In this document: positions 35,162 to 46,095 of the stretch, one piece after another | How positions within the stretch are numbered: the stretch's first letter is position 1 | Layout of the letters: every line of letters starts with the position of its first letter | Source: Anastrepha obliqua | Lineage: Eukaryota; Arthropoda; Insecta; Diptera; Tephritidae | Reading direction: 5' to 3' | Assembly (NCBI RefSeq): GCF_027943255.1 | Contig: NC_072893.1 | Location: 248,001 to 312,000, forward strand | Length of the DNA: 64,000 nucleotides | The notes under the pieces: generated by a model | Databases searched by the model: none | What the model was told of the DNA's origin: nothing | Seen by the model: the letters and a program-made list of their open reading frames with translations, nothing else | Program-made: the position numbers and the translations under genes

Positions 35162-35955
35162 CTAGCCTTCTGAGGCCCTCTGGATAGTCCTGGTTCTTGG
35201 CATGTCGTAGGGTTTGCACCCAGGAAAGTGGCATTTAACTAACATTTCTAGCGATTCTCTGGAAGAGCTTGTCCACCCCTCTCGCTGTCCACCCCTGACT
35301 CTGATTGGTGTGGATTTATTGAAGGCCTTATTCAGGAGCCCCTGAAACATGCTTACCTTCCTATCCAAATCGGCCGTCGAGTGTATCCCCTCCTCAGGCT
35401 TACAACCTTCTAGTTTGCAAATTTATCCCAGTTTGTTTTTCTCGAATTTCTTAACATGGAGGAAGTGTAGGATCTGTCGTCGAGGTTGAATAAAACAGTG
35501 ATGAGACATTCATATTATATCTGATACCATCCAATTCTCCATGGACAGGCTATTGTTCTCTGTCAACAGCGTAAGATCCAGGACTTCGGCTTACCTCTAT
35601 TACATATACTGAGAATAAAGTTAATATTTAAAATAAAGTGAAGTAGTGACTCACCTCTGTAACTTATTTCGCTACTGTCCCATAGGGTATCCCTCACATT
35701 CGCATCACACCCGATAAGACAAATGTCTTGTTGGTTCTGTTTAAAAGTCTCTTTCACTTTCTCTGCCTGGTGCTTTTCTGTCGTGAGGCACGTATGCCGA
35801 AACCAAATGGAGATTTTTTACTACAGTTATATCTGTTGTGCTGTATTTAGAACATGGGTAAGCATTTATGCATTTCTTGATAAGAATGCATGATGTGGGA
35901 TTACTTGGCTCCTTTCTATAGAAAAAAGTGTACGCATTATTGTTAAGCCTCATGA
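35162..35955 (-). pseudogene. LINE endonuclease domain and linker (minus-strand LINE)
   Basis: From 35953: NNAYTFFYRKEPSNPTSCIL and HLVSAYVPHDRK, then from 35757 LIGCDANVRDTLWDSSEISY and RGESLLHFI. GCDANVRDTLWDSS is the I/R1-type form of the endonuclease Asp-Asn motif (family GCDANAHHxxWGSS). After it, ICNRGKPKSWI corresponds to NRGxxPTF. The terminal SDH segment is not clear. The frame at 35162-35368 is the linker between endonuclease and RT. This domain would cut the target DNA; frameshifts and stops inactivate it. Confidence 0.75.
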
Positions 35956-36159
35956 TTTTACCATGGTTTATCCCGGGCTCATGTATTAGATTAGACGATG
36001 AGAAGGATATCTAAACTACTAGTGGCTGCTTTTGAATGCTTCAGGTTAATCTGCACGAGCGTCGGGTTTGTCAAGTACCTAGTTCATTACGATCCGAGAC
36101 ATTCTCATTGTTGCTCAGCCCCCTTTTTGGGCCTCTTGGGATGGGCATTACCGCTTTCT

Positions 36160-36900
36160 TTCTAAGAGCGATTCCATTTTTGTGCTTGGCTGCTTGCATT
36201 AGTAGTTGGCGTGGGTGTACGTTCCAAGAACTCCTTGTACTCTTCGATCACCGCCTCGTACCTCTGCTTGTCGATTTGGTAGCGTTCATGTACGGTGCCG
36301 GCTGCCACGTTCCTGGGTATTCTGTCCAACATGTAGACAGTCTTCTGGTACCGTTGCTTCATGATCATGACCATTGATTACTTCTTTTTCTGGTTCCCTC
36401 TAGGCGAGACTGCGCCGCAGGCCGCCTGAAATGCTGCTTTGGAGGTAGAGGCTACAACTACTTCAGGTGTACTGTTCTTAGCACTTCCCTGCGCTCTAGT
36501 TGTAGCCGCTTTTGGCTTTAAATCTGCTTGCTATTCAGGCGTGCTATGTCTGGACTTGAGGCCAAGTCGAAGGCGATCCTTCCCGGACTCCGGTATTTCA
36601 GTTCCCGTTTGTCCTTTGTCATAGCAGTGTCGTCATCTAATTTGGTTTGTTCTGTGTTTTTTTTTTGTGTGTCTTTTTTGTCATTCATTTTTGGTCCCAC
36701 GAGTATGCTCGGTAGATATTGGTCACTCGTCCGCATAGCCGGCATGCGTAGAGAGGGCACAAATACAACCGACCTTGCCCAGGCGTCAGAGGTGACCATT
36801 TGCGACTGGTTCTTTTGGCACTACCAGCCATTCAGTACCAATCTTGATCTGGCACCTTAGAGTTAGCCTGTCCAACATGGGTGACCCTACCAGAAGGAAA
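36160..36900 (-). pseudogene. Probable ORF1 of the minus-strand LOA-like LINE
   Basis: Two minus-strand frames lie directly upstream of the endonuclease: 36518-36799 (basic and Lys/Asp-rich, with PKMNDKKDTQKKN) and 36162-36374 (RYQIDKQRYEAVIEEYKEFL, helical and charged). Position and composition fit the RNA-binding ORF1 of I-superfamily LINEs, but I see no CCHC knuckles. The assignment relies on position. Confidence 0.45.
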
Positions 36901-37790
36901 AGCTGTCCATTCTGTCGATATAGCTTAACTCCTCATTGATGTACGCAAACCCTTCTACCGCGGCAAGGCTGGTACCCAGGAAGGGTTTTGAGTTTAAACC
37001 AAATCGGACCATATATAGAATATACGTATGTAAAAGCGATTCCCATTGACATCGCAGCATGAAACCAGAATGCTTAAAGAATTTGTTGGTGATTTAATTC
37101 CGCCATTCCCTTGTTGAACAATTCTCGTGTGTACAAAAAACAAACGAATCGATGCATTGATAAATGACAGCGATTACATTTTACATAGTGTGTGTATGTG
37201 TGTATGTAAATAAATTTTACGTATTGTCGCAGACCTGTCCAAACGAATTACGAACTGAACAGCCGCGTAAATGAAGTTTTTTCAAACGAATCAATCTCAA
37301 CACTTTCTGCTTGATGTATGGATATCAGTTTAATTGTAAGCCGGAAGTTCTGGCGATTTGAGTATTTTCCGCCATATGAACGTCGCCAGAAATGTTTTTA
37401 TGGCAAAGTGTAATAATTATGTAGTTATGGCATAAGTATTTATGTACAATACTTGTACGTATACATATATAGGTATATTTTTGATGGTGTATGTGTAGCA
37501 TCTACAAAAAATAAGTTTCCAAACGTTAAATACAAGCTTAATGTTTTTTGATCTTAAAAGAGTTTTTGACCGATTTATTTGGATTTTATTAAGTCATTAA
37601 AAATATCACAAGTCATCAAAGACTTATCTACTAACTTCATGTACTCCTAAAATTTTTCCTATTTCTTCCTCCCATATGAGAATTATCAACAATTCAACGG
37701 ACAAATATTCTCGATTAAAAAAAGTTTTGCATTTTGCGGTGACCATTGCAAAAGACAGATATTCTTATTTTTTAAGTAACCGATTCCTTT
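36901..37790. other. AT-rich non-coding stretch
   Basis: No gene recognised. A short run of TGTGTGTATG lies near 37190-37206. Confidence 0.3.
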
Positions 37791-37799
37791 TTTGGCTGT

Positions 37800-38298
37800 G
37801 TGGCATTGTCTTGCTGAAGATTGAAATTTGATCCAATCAATCGGTGCACTTCACGTATAGCGGTCTCTTTAAGAATTTTGAAGTTCCATTTGAATAGAGG
37901 TGCGGCACTTTAGAGTATCTTGCGCCTTGCCAGCAAATGGTACTTTGCGCACAATTCGACATGTCTGTATCTGATGTCAGTCAAGTACGAATGGCGTGAA
38001 TTTATGAAGAAGAACGGCCCTCACTTAACAGCCGTGTGCAAATGTTCATTACGGACATTAGTGGTACCGAAAGCATAAATTCTCTTATCTGTCTTTTCAC
38101 TATTTATTTCACGACGCCCAGGTTTTGACTTTGAATAACTTCGATTTTTGTTTTTTCGAACATCATCGTACGCGACTTCCAAAAATTATTTCCAGTATAA
38201 CGCAATGTGCGTCCTTTTTTGTAAAGTATTATTGCAGTGCGTTCTTCTATCGTTGAATACATTAAAAGTTCTATTACGCTAAAGAAACAGTAAATCAA
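37800..38298 (-). pseudogene. Mariner-related transposase remnant (HTH-like N-terminus)
   Basis: Minus-strand residues YSTIEERTAIILYKKGRTLR near 38160-38250 resemble the N-terminal HTH (YTxEERxxIVxxYxxxGRSxR) found in a group of insect mariner-like transposases, as also seen at 44.2 kb. Further down (about 37810) NLQQDNATQ resembles the second catalytic Asp block (FQQDGATxHTA). Sequence between is frameshifted. Weak but consistent. Confidence 0.35.
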
Positions 38299-38540
38299 TG
38301 CCCCTATATATATCCACTATTAATGGCGCATGTTTCGCACGGGAACTTACTTTTTCTACACGAACAAGAAAGTCTGATTTTGCTTTTAAAATACCGTTTT
38401 CCCATTTCATATGAGAATAGAACAAGAAAAATTAAACACATCCGCAAAATACATATGTATATGTATATAATATAATATATGAGAATACTTCTTGAATATA
38501 ATTTAGATCCATTTTATATAACAATTAAATATTTTTATAG

Positions 38541-38880
38541 CAATCTTGTGTACACTGGTAAACAAAAAATTAGCTGAACAACTCTCACTCTCAGCTTCTG
38601 CGGAGGGTGGGAAATCCTACCCATTCGCCCGGTCAGAGTATAACAATTTAAGAAAAGAAAACGAAAATTTGGCAGCTCTGGTGCAAGGCGGAAAGAATTA
38701 TTATGAGAAATTACTTATGTACGCTTAACTAGCGGGCTTTGCTCTCTTTTCTTTTCAACTTGGCTCGTCAACCTGCACGGATACTCGCTCTCCTATTGAA
38801 TTTGCAGTCAGTTTAATTTTCGTTTTTTCCTTGAAATCCAATAAATATTTTGTTAAGTAAGCGATGCAAGTGTTTTATTC
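38541..38880 (+). other. Candidate terminal exon of an unidentified gene
   Basis: ATTTTTATAG immediately before 38541 is a plausible splice acceptor. From there a frame runs to the TAA at 38726-38728, giving about 62 residues with a charged, non-repetitive sequence (YPFARSEYNNLRKENENLAA). It is followed by AATAAA at 38840-38845 and a GT-rich stretch, as at a poly(A) site. I do not recognise the protein. It could instead be the edge of an LTR with its own poly(A) signal. No upstream exon was identified. Confidence 0.3.
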
Positions 38881-38899
38881 ACGACTACCCAACTGAACA

Positions 38900-39397
38900 G
38901 ATTTATTTACTAGCAATACTATATAAACAGCAATATTACAATAAAAAGGTACTAGTGACAAGAGCCATTGGCCCGTTATTATTACAGTAGGCTTTAGGTT
39001 TGAAATATTGTATAAAATGTTTGCTTCATAAAAAAGTCAGTGCTTGCTCATTAATCTAAAAACTCTAGATATAGACAAGGACTCGTTTTCAATTTGATAA
39101 GTGGGGCGTTTTACTCCCCACCGATACTGGAAAAATTTATTTCAATATCCGTCAGCGAAGCTAACGAAATCATGATATTTTTTGATTAAGATGGTTAGAA
39201 CTAATTATGCTTCTATTTGTAAACTTGAAGAAATGTTAAATTTTCTACATTAAAACGAAGTAAATAAATTATAGGTTTAATTTATTTTGAATTGAGTTCC
39301 TTATCGTTAACCTGTTTTCCATAGTCTGTGAGTAATGCTGCATTTTTACATTATTAAAGGAATAAATAAAAACACAAATAAAAACATAAAATAAATA
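38900..39397. other. AT-rich non-coding stretch
   Basis: Nothing recognisable between the candidate poly(A) site and the SINE target duplication. Confidence 0.35.
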
Positions 39398-39409
39398 AAT
39401 TAGTCCTTG

Positions 39410-39704
39410 GCTCTTACACCCTTTTTGGGTGTTTGGCCGAGCTCCTCCTCCTATTTGCAGAGTGCCTTGATGTTGTTCCATAAATGTAGTGACTTACAGT
39501 CTTCAGCCGAGTTGAAACGGTAAATGGTTTTTTATTAGAAACTTTTTCATGGCAGAAATAAAATCGGATGGTTGTCATTGCTTGCAGACGGGCGACTGCT
39601 ATTAGAAAAAGCTTTGTCTGCATTTTTGAGTTTCATGCACGTAGATTTGAACCTACGCACTTCTGAATTATAATCACTAGCTAACCCATTCGGATAAGGC
39701 GGCC
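39410..39704 (-). repeat. tRNA-derived SINE, full length, with target-site duplication
   Basis: A minus-strand copy, head at 39704. A perfect 12-bp duplication, AATTAGTCCTTG, flanks it at 39398-39409 and 39705-39716, showing LINE-type insertion and fixing both ends. The body is diverged from the other copies (for example ATTTGCAGAGTGCC for ATTTGTGG...). The duplication surviving intact in a diverged copy suggests a separate subfamily and not great age. Confidence 0.93.
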
Positions 39705-39719
39705 AATTAGTCCTTGCAA

Positions 39720-41640
39720 TTGAATATTTCCTGCAATCATCGATGGTTTATGGTCAGAGGGCAATTGCACGTTTGGCAAAATGGTGCCCAAATACCGTCT
39801 AAAAGGTGTCGATGGGTGATTGCGGTATGACGTATCGCAGCCTTGTAAATATTTTTATTTACCCTGTTGAATCTATTGCTCGCATTGTTATATTTATTGA
39901 TTTCATTTATTCGTTTAGTAAATCTAGAAATACAAGGTTTATTCAAAACTACATAGAACTAACAGTAAGAACTACTATATAAAAGTATGCACATATTTCG
40001 CAGCTACTAAAAAAATGGATTGAGTGATAATTTGAAATTATATTTAGACAGCGATAAATCAAAAAAAAGAACCCCAATCTGGTTAAACTCTTTCAATGTT
40101 CTAACCAAAAATGCTTTCTTTAAACAGTTCTAGCCCTCTCTAGAAAGATTAAATCATCACTCGGAAGATTTTTTGTGGTATGTGAAAATGAATGCATTGT
40201 AAGAGTAAAGACGAGTCTACTGTCCCATTTATAATATCGAAGGAAAGTATACTCCTTCTACTTCGTAGTGATTTAAATTCATACCTTCCAATATATGAAG
40301 AAACCGCATCACTGAAGTTTGAAGAACTGACTGAAAACGAAGAAACTTCTTTTGAATGCATTGACGTCTGTCGATATGGCCCAAAATAAAGACGGCATAC
40401 TCCAGCTTATGTTACATCGTTGGAGCGAATTATATAGTGACTTTAAAGTGTATGGATTCGTAAAATCGGAAGCAAAACGCCGAATTCAACTAACTTAAAA
40501 ACTGAAAAATGAAATCAAAGATTACTCCCAAATCAGTAATTTCATTAAGAGTATTTAGGCGCGAGTTCTTCATAAAATATGAGGAAGAGATTAATGCTTA
40601 GAATTAGAAAATGGAACACGCGAATATTTCTTAATATTTATTTGAAGTACGTCCCTATCACATCGTGCCACGACGTTGTTAAGGTCTGGCTAAAGATTTT
40701 ATGAATCAGACAAGCGTAATACAGTTTTAAAAATTGTTAAGCCTTCTACATAAATATAAAAAAACTTAGACATAAAACTTATTAGTTTGGAGATTAAGTG
40801 ACAGACTTTTTCAACTTGAAGACTAGTATTGGAAGCTGACGGTCAAAATTCTGAAAGAACAACAAAATTAATGACAGTTGAACTACCCGCCATAAAACCA
40901 TGGTGATTAACAGAAATATTACGTTTTACAGCGAAGTATAATTTTCGTTTCGTAATATGTATACACAAAGAGCTTTGAAACCGTTGAAAGTTCGGAAATA
41001 GGTGTAGTTCTGTAGTTCCCAGCTTTGAATACAGGTCTGATACGTTTTGACTAACTCTGGTCTATGTGAGCTAAATAATGGTATCAATACATCTTACAGG
41101 CAGAGACACTAATTAAAATCTTTACATTTTTCTAAAATTACGTACAATAAGTGTTTATTTAACGTTATTGCTTAACGAATCCCTGGCGAATGAATCACCG
41201 TCCTATGCAGTTTAGACCAAGGCGTAAGGTTTAGATGAAAGCGTAAGTATAAAGAGCTTGAAATTTTAGTCGTCACAACACATGATCCGCATAAACTAGG
41301 TCTTTCAATGAGCTATATAAATATTGCCGTTTGCTGCTCAGGACGTCACGAGACTCAAATCCTCTAAATTCCGCAACATGCACTTACTTGCAATTCTATT
41401 ATTTGCTTATACTTAATCGGAAGCGATTGATTATATTTAAATAGTTCATATATGTATATGTATTGAAAATTTTTAAACTTGCTTAAGAATATGTTTTACA
41501 CTTTGTTTTTGGGGAGTACGCGAAATAACCACTTCCGGCTATTCTTTACAAGTGGGTCTCTTTTGGTTTTCTATTTCATGTTTTATATTATTTCTTAACA
41601 TAAACTTAACGGCTTTATTATATAATAAACGGTATGAATA
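39720..41640. other. AT-rich non-coding stretch
   Basis: The frames at 40149-40389 on either strand (plus strand: FEELTENEETSFECIDVCRY) have no match I know. No RNA gene or repeat seen. Confidence 0.3.
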
Positions 41641-41649
41641 TAAATAATG

Positions 41650-41956
41650 TGGGCGCCGAATGAGTTGGTGCGTGATTACCATTCGGAATTCACAGAGAGA
41701 ACGTTGGTTCGAATCTCGGTGAAACACCAAAATTAAGAAAAACATTTTTTCAATAGCGGCCGCCCCTCGGCAGGTAATGGCAAACCGCCATGAAAAAGCT
41801 CCTCATAAAAATATATGCCGTTCGGAGTCGGCTTGAAACTGTAGGTCTTTCCATTTGTGGAACAACATCAAGACGCACACCACAAATAGGAGGAGGAGCT
41901 CGGCCAAACACCCAAAAAGGGCGTACGCGCCAATTATATATATATATATATATAGA
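41650..41956 (+). repeat. tRNA-derived SINE, full length with (TA)n tail
   Basis: GGCGCCGAATGAGTTGGTGC at the head, B box GTTCGAATC at about 41709-41717, whole body, and a (TA)n tail ending near 41956. A short deletion removes CTCCGAGTGTATTTCTG after GGCAAACC. It is the cleanest copy for defining the 3' end. Confidence 0.92.
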
Positions 41957-41959
41957 TTA

Positions 41960-43290
41960 TGTCATATATAAATAGATGCATATTATTTTAAAAATCCAAT
42001 TTTTAATATTACATTAAATTCATTTTTTTAAATTATTATAAAATTAATGGCAAATTAAATTTACTTATAATTATATTATACAAATTCTATTTTGCATACG
42101 AAGGACTGCAGTTGTTAGTGATAGAATTTAAAATTAATTATTTCACATTTTTATACAAATAATAAGACTAATAATATTTCACATATTCATGTTTCTGTTT
42201 TTTACTTCTAAATCTCAAATCAATTAAACTAAAAAAAAATATAATTTTCACACGTTTTCAAATTTTTCCCCCTTTTAGACGCTTACAATTTTTTTACCTA
42301 TATAATTGCCGCTACATATTTATAATAATTTAATTTGAATAATTTAACACATGGCTAACGATTAGAAACCGAATGTTACACTATTTAAAAGATAAATCAA
42401 AAAAATATAATATATAAATTCCGCGTGAATACACGTGAATGAGGTGAAGATAAAAAAGTTATACGTACACAGGATAGATACATACATTTGTCTATATGTA
42501 CCTACATATGTGTATGTATTTGAACGAGACACTTACACGGGTATGTAGTATGTGTGCGTATTATTATATAGGTTGTCATTTTTAAGTAGTAATGTAGCAC
42601 TTAATAAATAATTGTTCCTATGGAATGCAAGGGATGATGTGCAAATGTACATCTATGACCCTACCGTAAAAAATTGGGGTAGTCTCGCAAAAGAATTAAT
42701 TATATGCATTTGTACTTTTCGTTCCGTGGCTATCTTCAAACTGGAGCAAAGCCATTTTTTTGTAATGTGGTTGTATAAAAATTAATTTGAACGTGAATGC
42801 ATAATCGGCTCAAAAATAACGGTAGGCAACAATATAGAGAACACAACGTAAAAATAGTTGTTGAAAGTAGACAGCTAAAATGTGTGTAAATGTAAGTAGA
42901 ATGTGATCGTGAACACATCCCTAGATACTCTGCAATGCAACAATGTATTGAAATTTTTGCTATTGACATATACTTTTTCCGCTGTTTGCATTGGCAGCCT
43001 TCTATAATAAACAAAAAGATCGCTCACACAAAGCTCCACTTTTAAAATTTGGCTGATAACAAATAAAATTTGTCTGGTAGAAAAATATGTCTTTATAGTA
43101 AAAACTTATTTTTAAGAAATATTAAATAATATAATTTTAAAATTACAATAAATAATTATTTGCATATAGAATACTTATTAAATTATATTACTACCTTGTG
43201 TGCAATATTTGGCATTTTCCCCAGGAACTAATATAAAAGACAGATTATATTAAATCTACTCCAACTAAAGGGTTTTCCAATAACAGGTGT
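41960..43290. other. Very AT-rich non-coding stretch
   Basis: No coding signal. The 92-codon minus frame at 42736-43014 is rich in Cys, Ser and Leu with no motif. Confidence 0.3.
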
Positions 43291-43700
43291 TAGGTGTTAA
43301 ACATGAGAGATGATTAACGATTTTTTATGGCCGGAATTGGATTGTGTTGATCTGGACAGCATTTATTTTCAACAAGACGGCGCTACGTTCCGCACAAGCA
43401 ACGTTTGATTGATCTTTTACGGGAAAAGTTTTCGGGCCCTGTTATCTCTCGAAGAGGTGATCACAATAGGCCACCGAGATCTTGTGATTTAACACCTTGT
43501 GACTTTTTTCTTTGGGGCCACGTGAAAGAGAAGGTCCACGCCAACAGCCCAGAGTCAATTAACGACCTTAAAGATGGAATTCGTGAGGCTATCGAGGACT
43601 TGGGGCAGCCACTTTGCAATTTGGATATGGAAAATTTCATGAAAAGGATATTGTCCTATAAGGTTGCATTAGATTTACATATTTACATATTTTTCTGACT
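43270..43700 (+). pseudogene. Mariner-like transposase C-terminal fragment
   Basis: FQQDGATFRTSNV (second catalytic Asp; family FQQDGATCHTARxT) is followed after a frameshift by IDLLREKFSGPVISRRGDHN, then PPRSCDLTPCDFFLWGHVKE (third catalytic Asp) and KVHANSPESINDLKDGIREA. This is the C-terminal catalytic half of an insect mariner-like family whose N-terminus is a DUF4817-type HTH. The sequence jumps from GGGTTTTCCAATAACAGG at 43270, perhaps the 5' end, almost directly to the catalytic core, so the N-terminal half is deleted. Confidence 0.75.
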
Positions 43701-44161
43701 CAGTGCAGTTACTTTTCATCTTCTCGAATTTTTGATACAAATGGATGAAATTAATAAAAAGCAATTAATACCTTTGAATGGCGCTCAAAGAATTATAATG
43801 ATAGCACTTCATTAATCACAAAAGAACTGAAAAATGCGCGAAGAACAGCTTACTACAATAAAGCAAACCGCAATTTTTTGTGGTACGAATTTTTGCGCCT
43901 TAAAAAAAATAAACACCATGGTTTAATAAAGAGAGGGGATGTAATTAACTGATGGTTATGCTAATTTGGACAATTTCGGAATACCAGCTTAGATTGAGAC
44001 TTACCCTATTTATTGAAGACAAGACCTTCTACTTAAGATTGATCAAATCAAACACTTTTATGCTAACAAAATTTAGACACTGTGTGCCTTCAAAAGTGAC
44101 GTCTAGATGTCAGTAGCGAATAATTCCTAGACGGTACTATTATGGATGTTATCTTTGGCAT

Positions 44162-44665
44162 TTGTCAAGTAGACGTATGTATGTATTATTTTACACGATA
44201 GAACAACGTGGTAAAATTATTGAAAATTGTCGATCTTTAAAAACAACATATCGCAAAACTCGTGATTTTTTGGTGGAAATAATCGTCCAAATGAGTAGCC
44301 AACTCAACGATTGGCAAAAAATTTCAAAAAACTGGTTTTGTCGAGGATAGAAAAAGGACTGGCAGGCCAAAACCTGAACATTCTGATGAGAATATAGCTG
44401 CTGTAGCGCAATATGCTGCTGAACAACCTTGATATCTCGATGTCCTCAATAATTAGGCATTTTTGAATCGACTGTTTTGCGGATTTTACCTAGCCGTGGT
44501 CATGGTGGACATTTAAATGATGTAATTTTTCACATATAATGGCTGCCGTATTTAAAAAAAAAAAATTGCGAAGCCTGAAAGAACATAAATTTTTACATGT
44601 TTTATTTTAAAACAACATCAAGGTGCGTCACTTGAAATACCCTTTACTTCTTCCAATGGATTATA
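44162..44665 (+). mobile_element. Internally deleted mariner-like element, N-terminal HTH plus far C-terminus
   Basis: YTIEQRGKIIENCRS and TTYRKTRDF (44190-44270) match the DUF4817-type HTH, followed in another frame by KRTGRPKPEHSDENIAAVAQ. Near 44490-44530, RGHGGHLNDVIFHI matches the last residues of the same family (SRGGHLPDIIFHT). The catalytic domain between is missing. After the stop, sequence ends in a block with AAGGTGCGTCACTTGAAATA (about 44620-44640) that looks like a terminal inverted repeat, but its 5' partner was not found. Confidence 0.6.
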
Positions 44666-45181
44666 GAAGCTGTGCGTTAGAGGTAAGAACTTAGAAATTC
44701 CGATTTTATATGGACCCTAAGAAATATGTATAGGTGAATAAAATTTTTGGATAATTTATACCAAGGTTTAAAAATGCTTGAATATTTTCTACAGCAATGA
44801 TTTTATTCTTGAATTAAATTTGAAAACAGCAACAGCACCAGTACAAGCATTATTTTGCATCAAGAATTAACATCTTTTTATCATTCAATTCAGGGCTGAT
44901 ATCTACCAGATAAAACTCTAAATTTTTAAATAAGGGACATGTTTGTACAATTGCTGAAGATATTTTGACTAATCTAAAGGCTAGCACGTCAAATACACCT
45001 TACTTTTCAATCAACTCAAGTATACCAAATTATTAAAGTTAAAAGGCACAATGTCTTTACTTTAACTTTACAACTATTTATAATTGTTGTTTCAATACGA
45101 AGGTTTTTTTAGGTTACATAAAATACGCATATACATATGTATATCGTACATGGAAGGAGTTCAAAAGGCAATATATGTACG

Positions 45182-45841
45182 TTAGGGTGGTCTAAAAAAA
45201 AATTTGTATGCTGCCGCCCCCCAAAATAGTAAAGAATGAAAAATAAAAAGACCCGTATTTTTTTTTTTTTTAATCAGACCATATTTAATGGTGCCGCCGG
45301 GGCACCATGAAATATCCCATGTATTTTGCATGGGAAAAAAATACTTTTTCGTAGATTTCATGTAAAAACCTGGAAAATGAATATATTATATTATTATATA
45401 TATATATTCAGGGAATAACAACCAATTATGAAATAATTAATTTTAATTTTTTTCATAAAAGTAATATAAAATATTGTTTTTCGATTTTTTCTTAGATTTT
45501 CGTTTTATGGGGGCTTTTTGGGGTTCTATAAAAAATAGTTAATACAAAAAAATTAATTATTTCATAATTGGTTGTTATTCCCTGACCAATTATGAAGAGA
45601 AACTGAGTTATCCGGTTAAAATATATTCATTTTCCAGGTTTTTACATGAAATCTACGAAAAAGTATTTTTTCCCCATGCAAAATACATGGGATATTTCAA
45701 AGCCCCGGCGGCACCATTAAATATGGTCTGATTAAAAAAAAAATACGGGTCTTTTTATTTTTCATTCTTTACCATTATGGGGGGCGGCAGCATAAAAATT
45801 TTAATATAAATTATTTCCCATGCATTTTTGGACCACCCTAA
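45182..45841. mobile_element. 660-bp foldback (long-palindrome) element
   Basis: The ends are TTAGGGTGGTC and GACCACCCTAA, and almost the whole element is two inverted arms of about 280-300 bp around an AT-rich centre near 45480-45540. Matching arm landmarks include ATGCTGCCGCCCCCC, AATAAAAAGACCCGTATTTT, AATCAGACCATATTTAATGG and AATCTACGAAAAAGTA. A 6-bp direct repeat, TGTACG, flanks it at 45176-45181 and 45842-45847. The right arm has an extra 30 bp near the tip. There is no ORF. It is a non-autonomous DNA element; the superfamily is not clear. Confidence 0.92.
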
Positions 45842-46095
45842 TGTACGTTTAAATTCAAAATACCCAAATGAATGCTTTTACGTTTGAATATTTATTTCAA
45901 GATTTCTTTTTAATATCGCAAAAGATACCAAATTTTTCTTTGGGTTCTAGCCTTATTATTTATATAACTGTACGCATAAGCCAAGAATAATTCAAAAATG
46001 CATTTGATAAATTGTTCTCATTTTTATTAAACATAGCTCACAGTTTCCAAATTAAAAGCAAAGAAATTGACAAAAATATTCTATCAATCTATATA

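Larger units (their letters stand above)
33020..36900 (-). mobile_element. LOA-like LINE, decayed long copy interrupted by a SINE
   Basis: Reading from 36900 down: ORF1-like sequence, endonuclease, RT, RNase H, all in family order on the minus strand over about 3.6 kb (SINE excluded). The 3' end after RNase H, including the Cys/His knuckle, is missing below 33020. Many frameshifts and stops show it is old, in contrast to the intact copy at 22977-25207, which is related but not the same subfamily (TFTSTISDML versus KYLDTISNVM after the YADD). A SINE at 33771-34065 lies between two RT-thumb segments. Confidence 0.85.
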
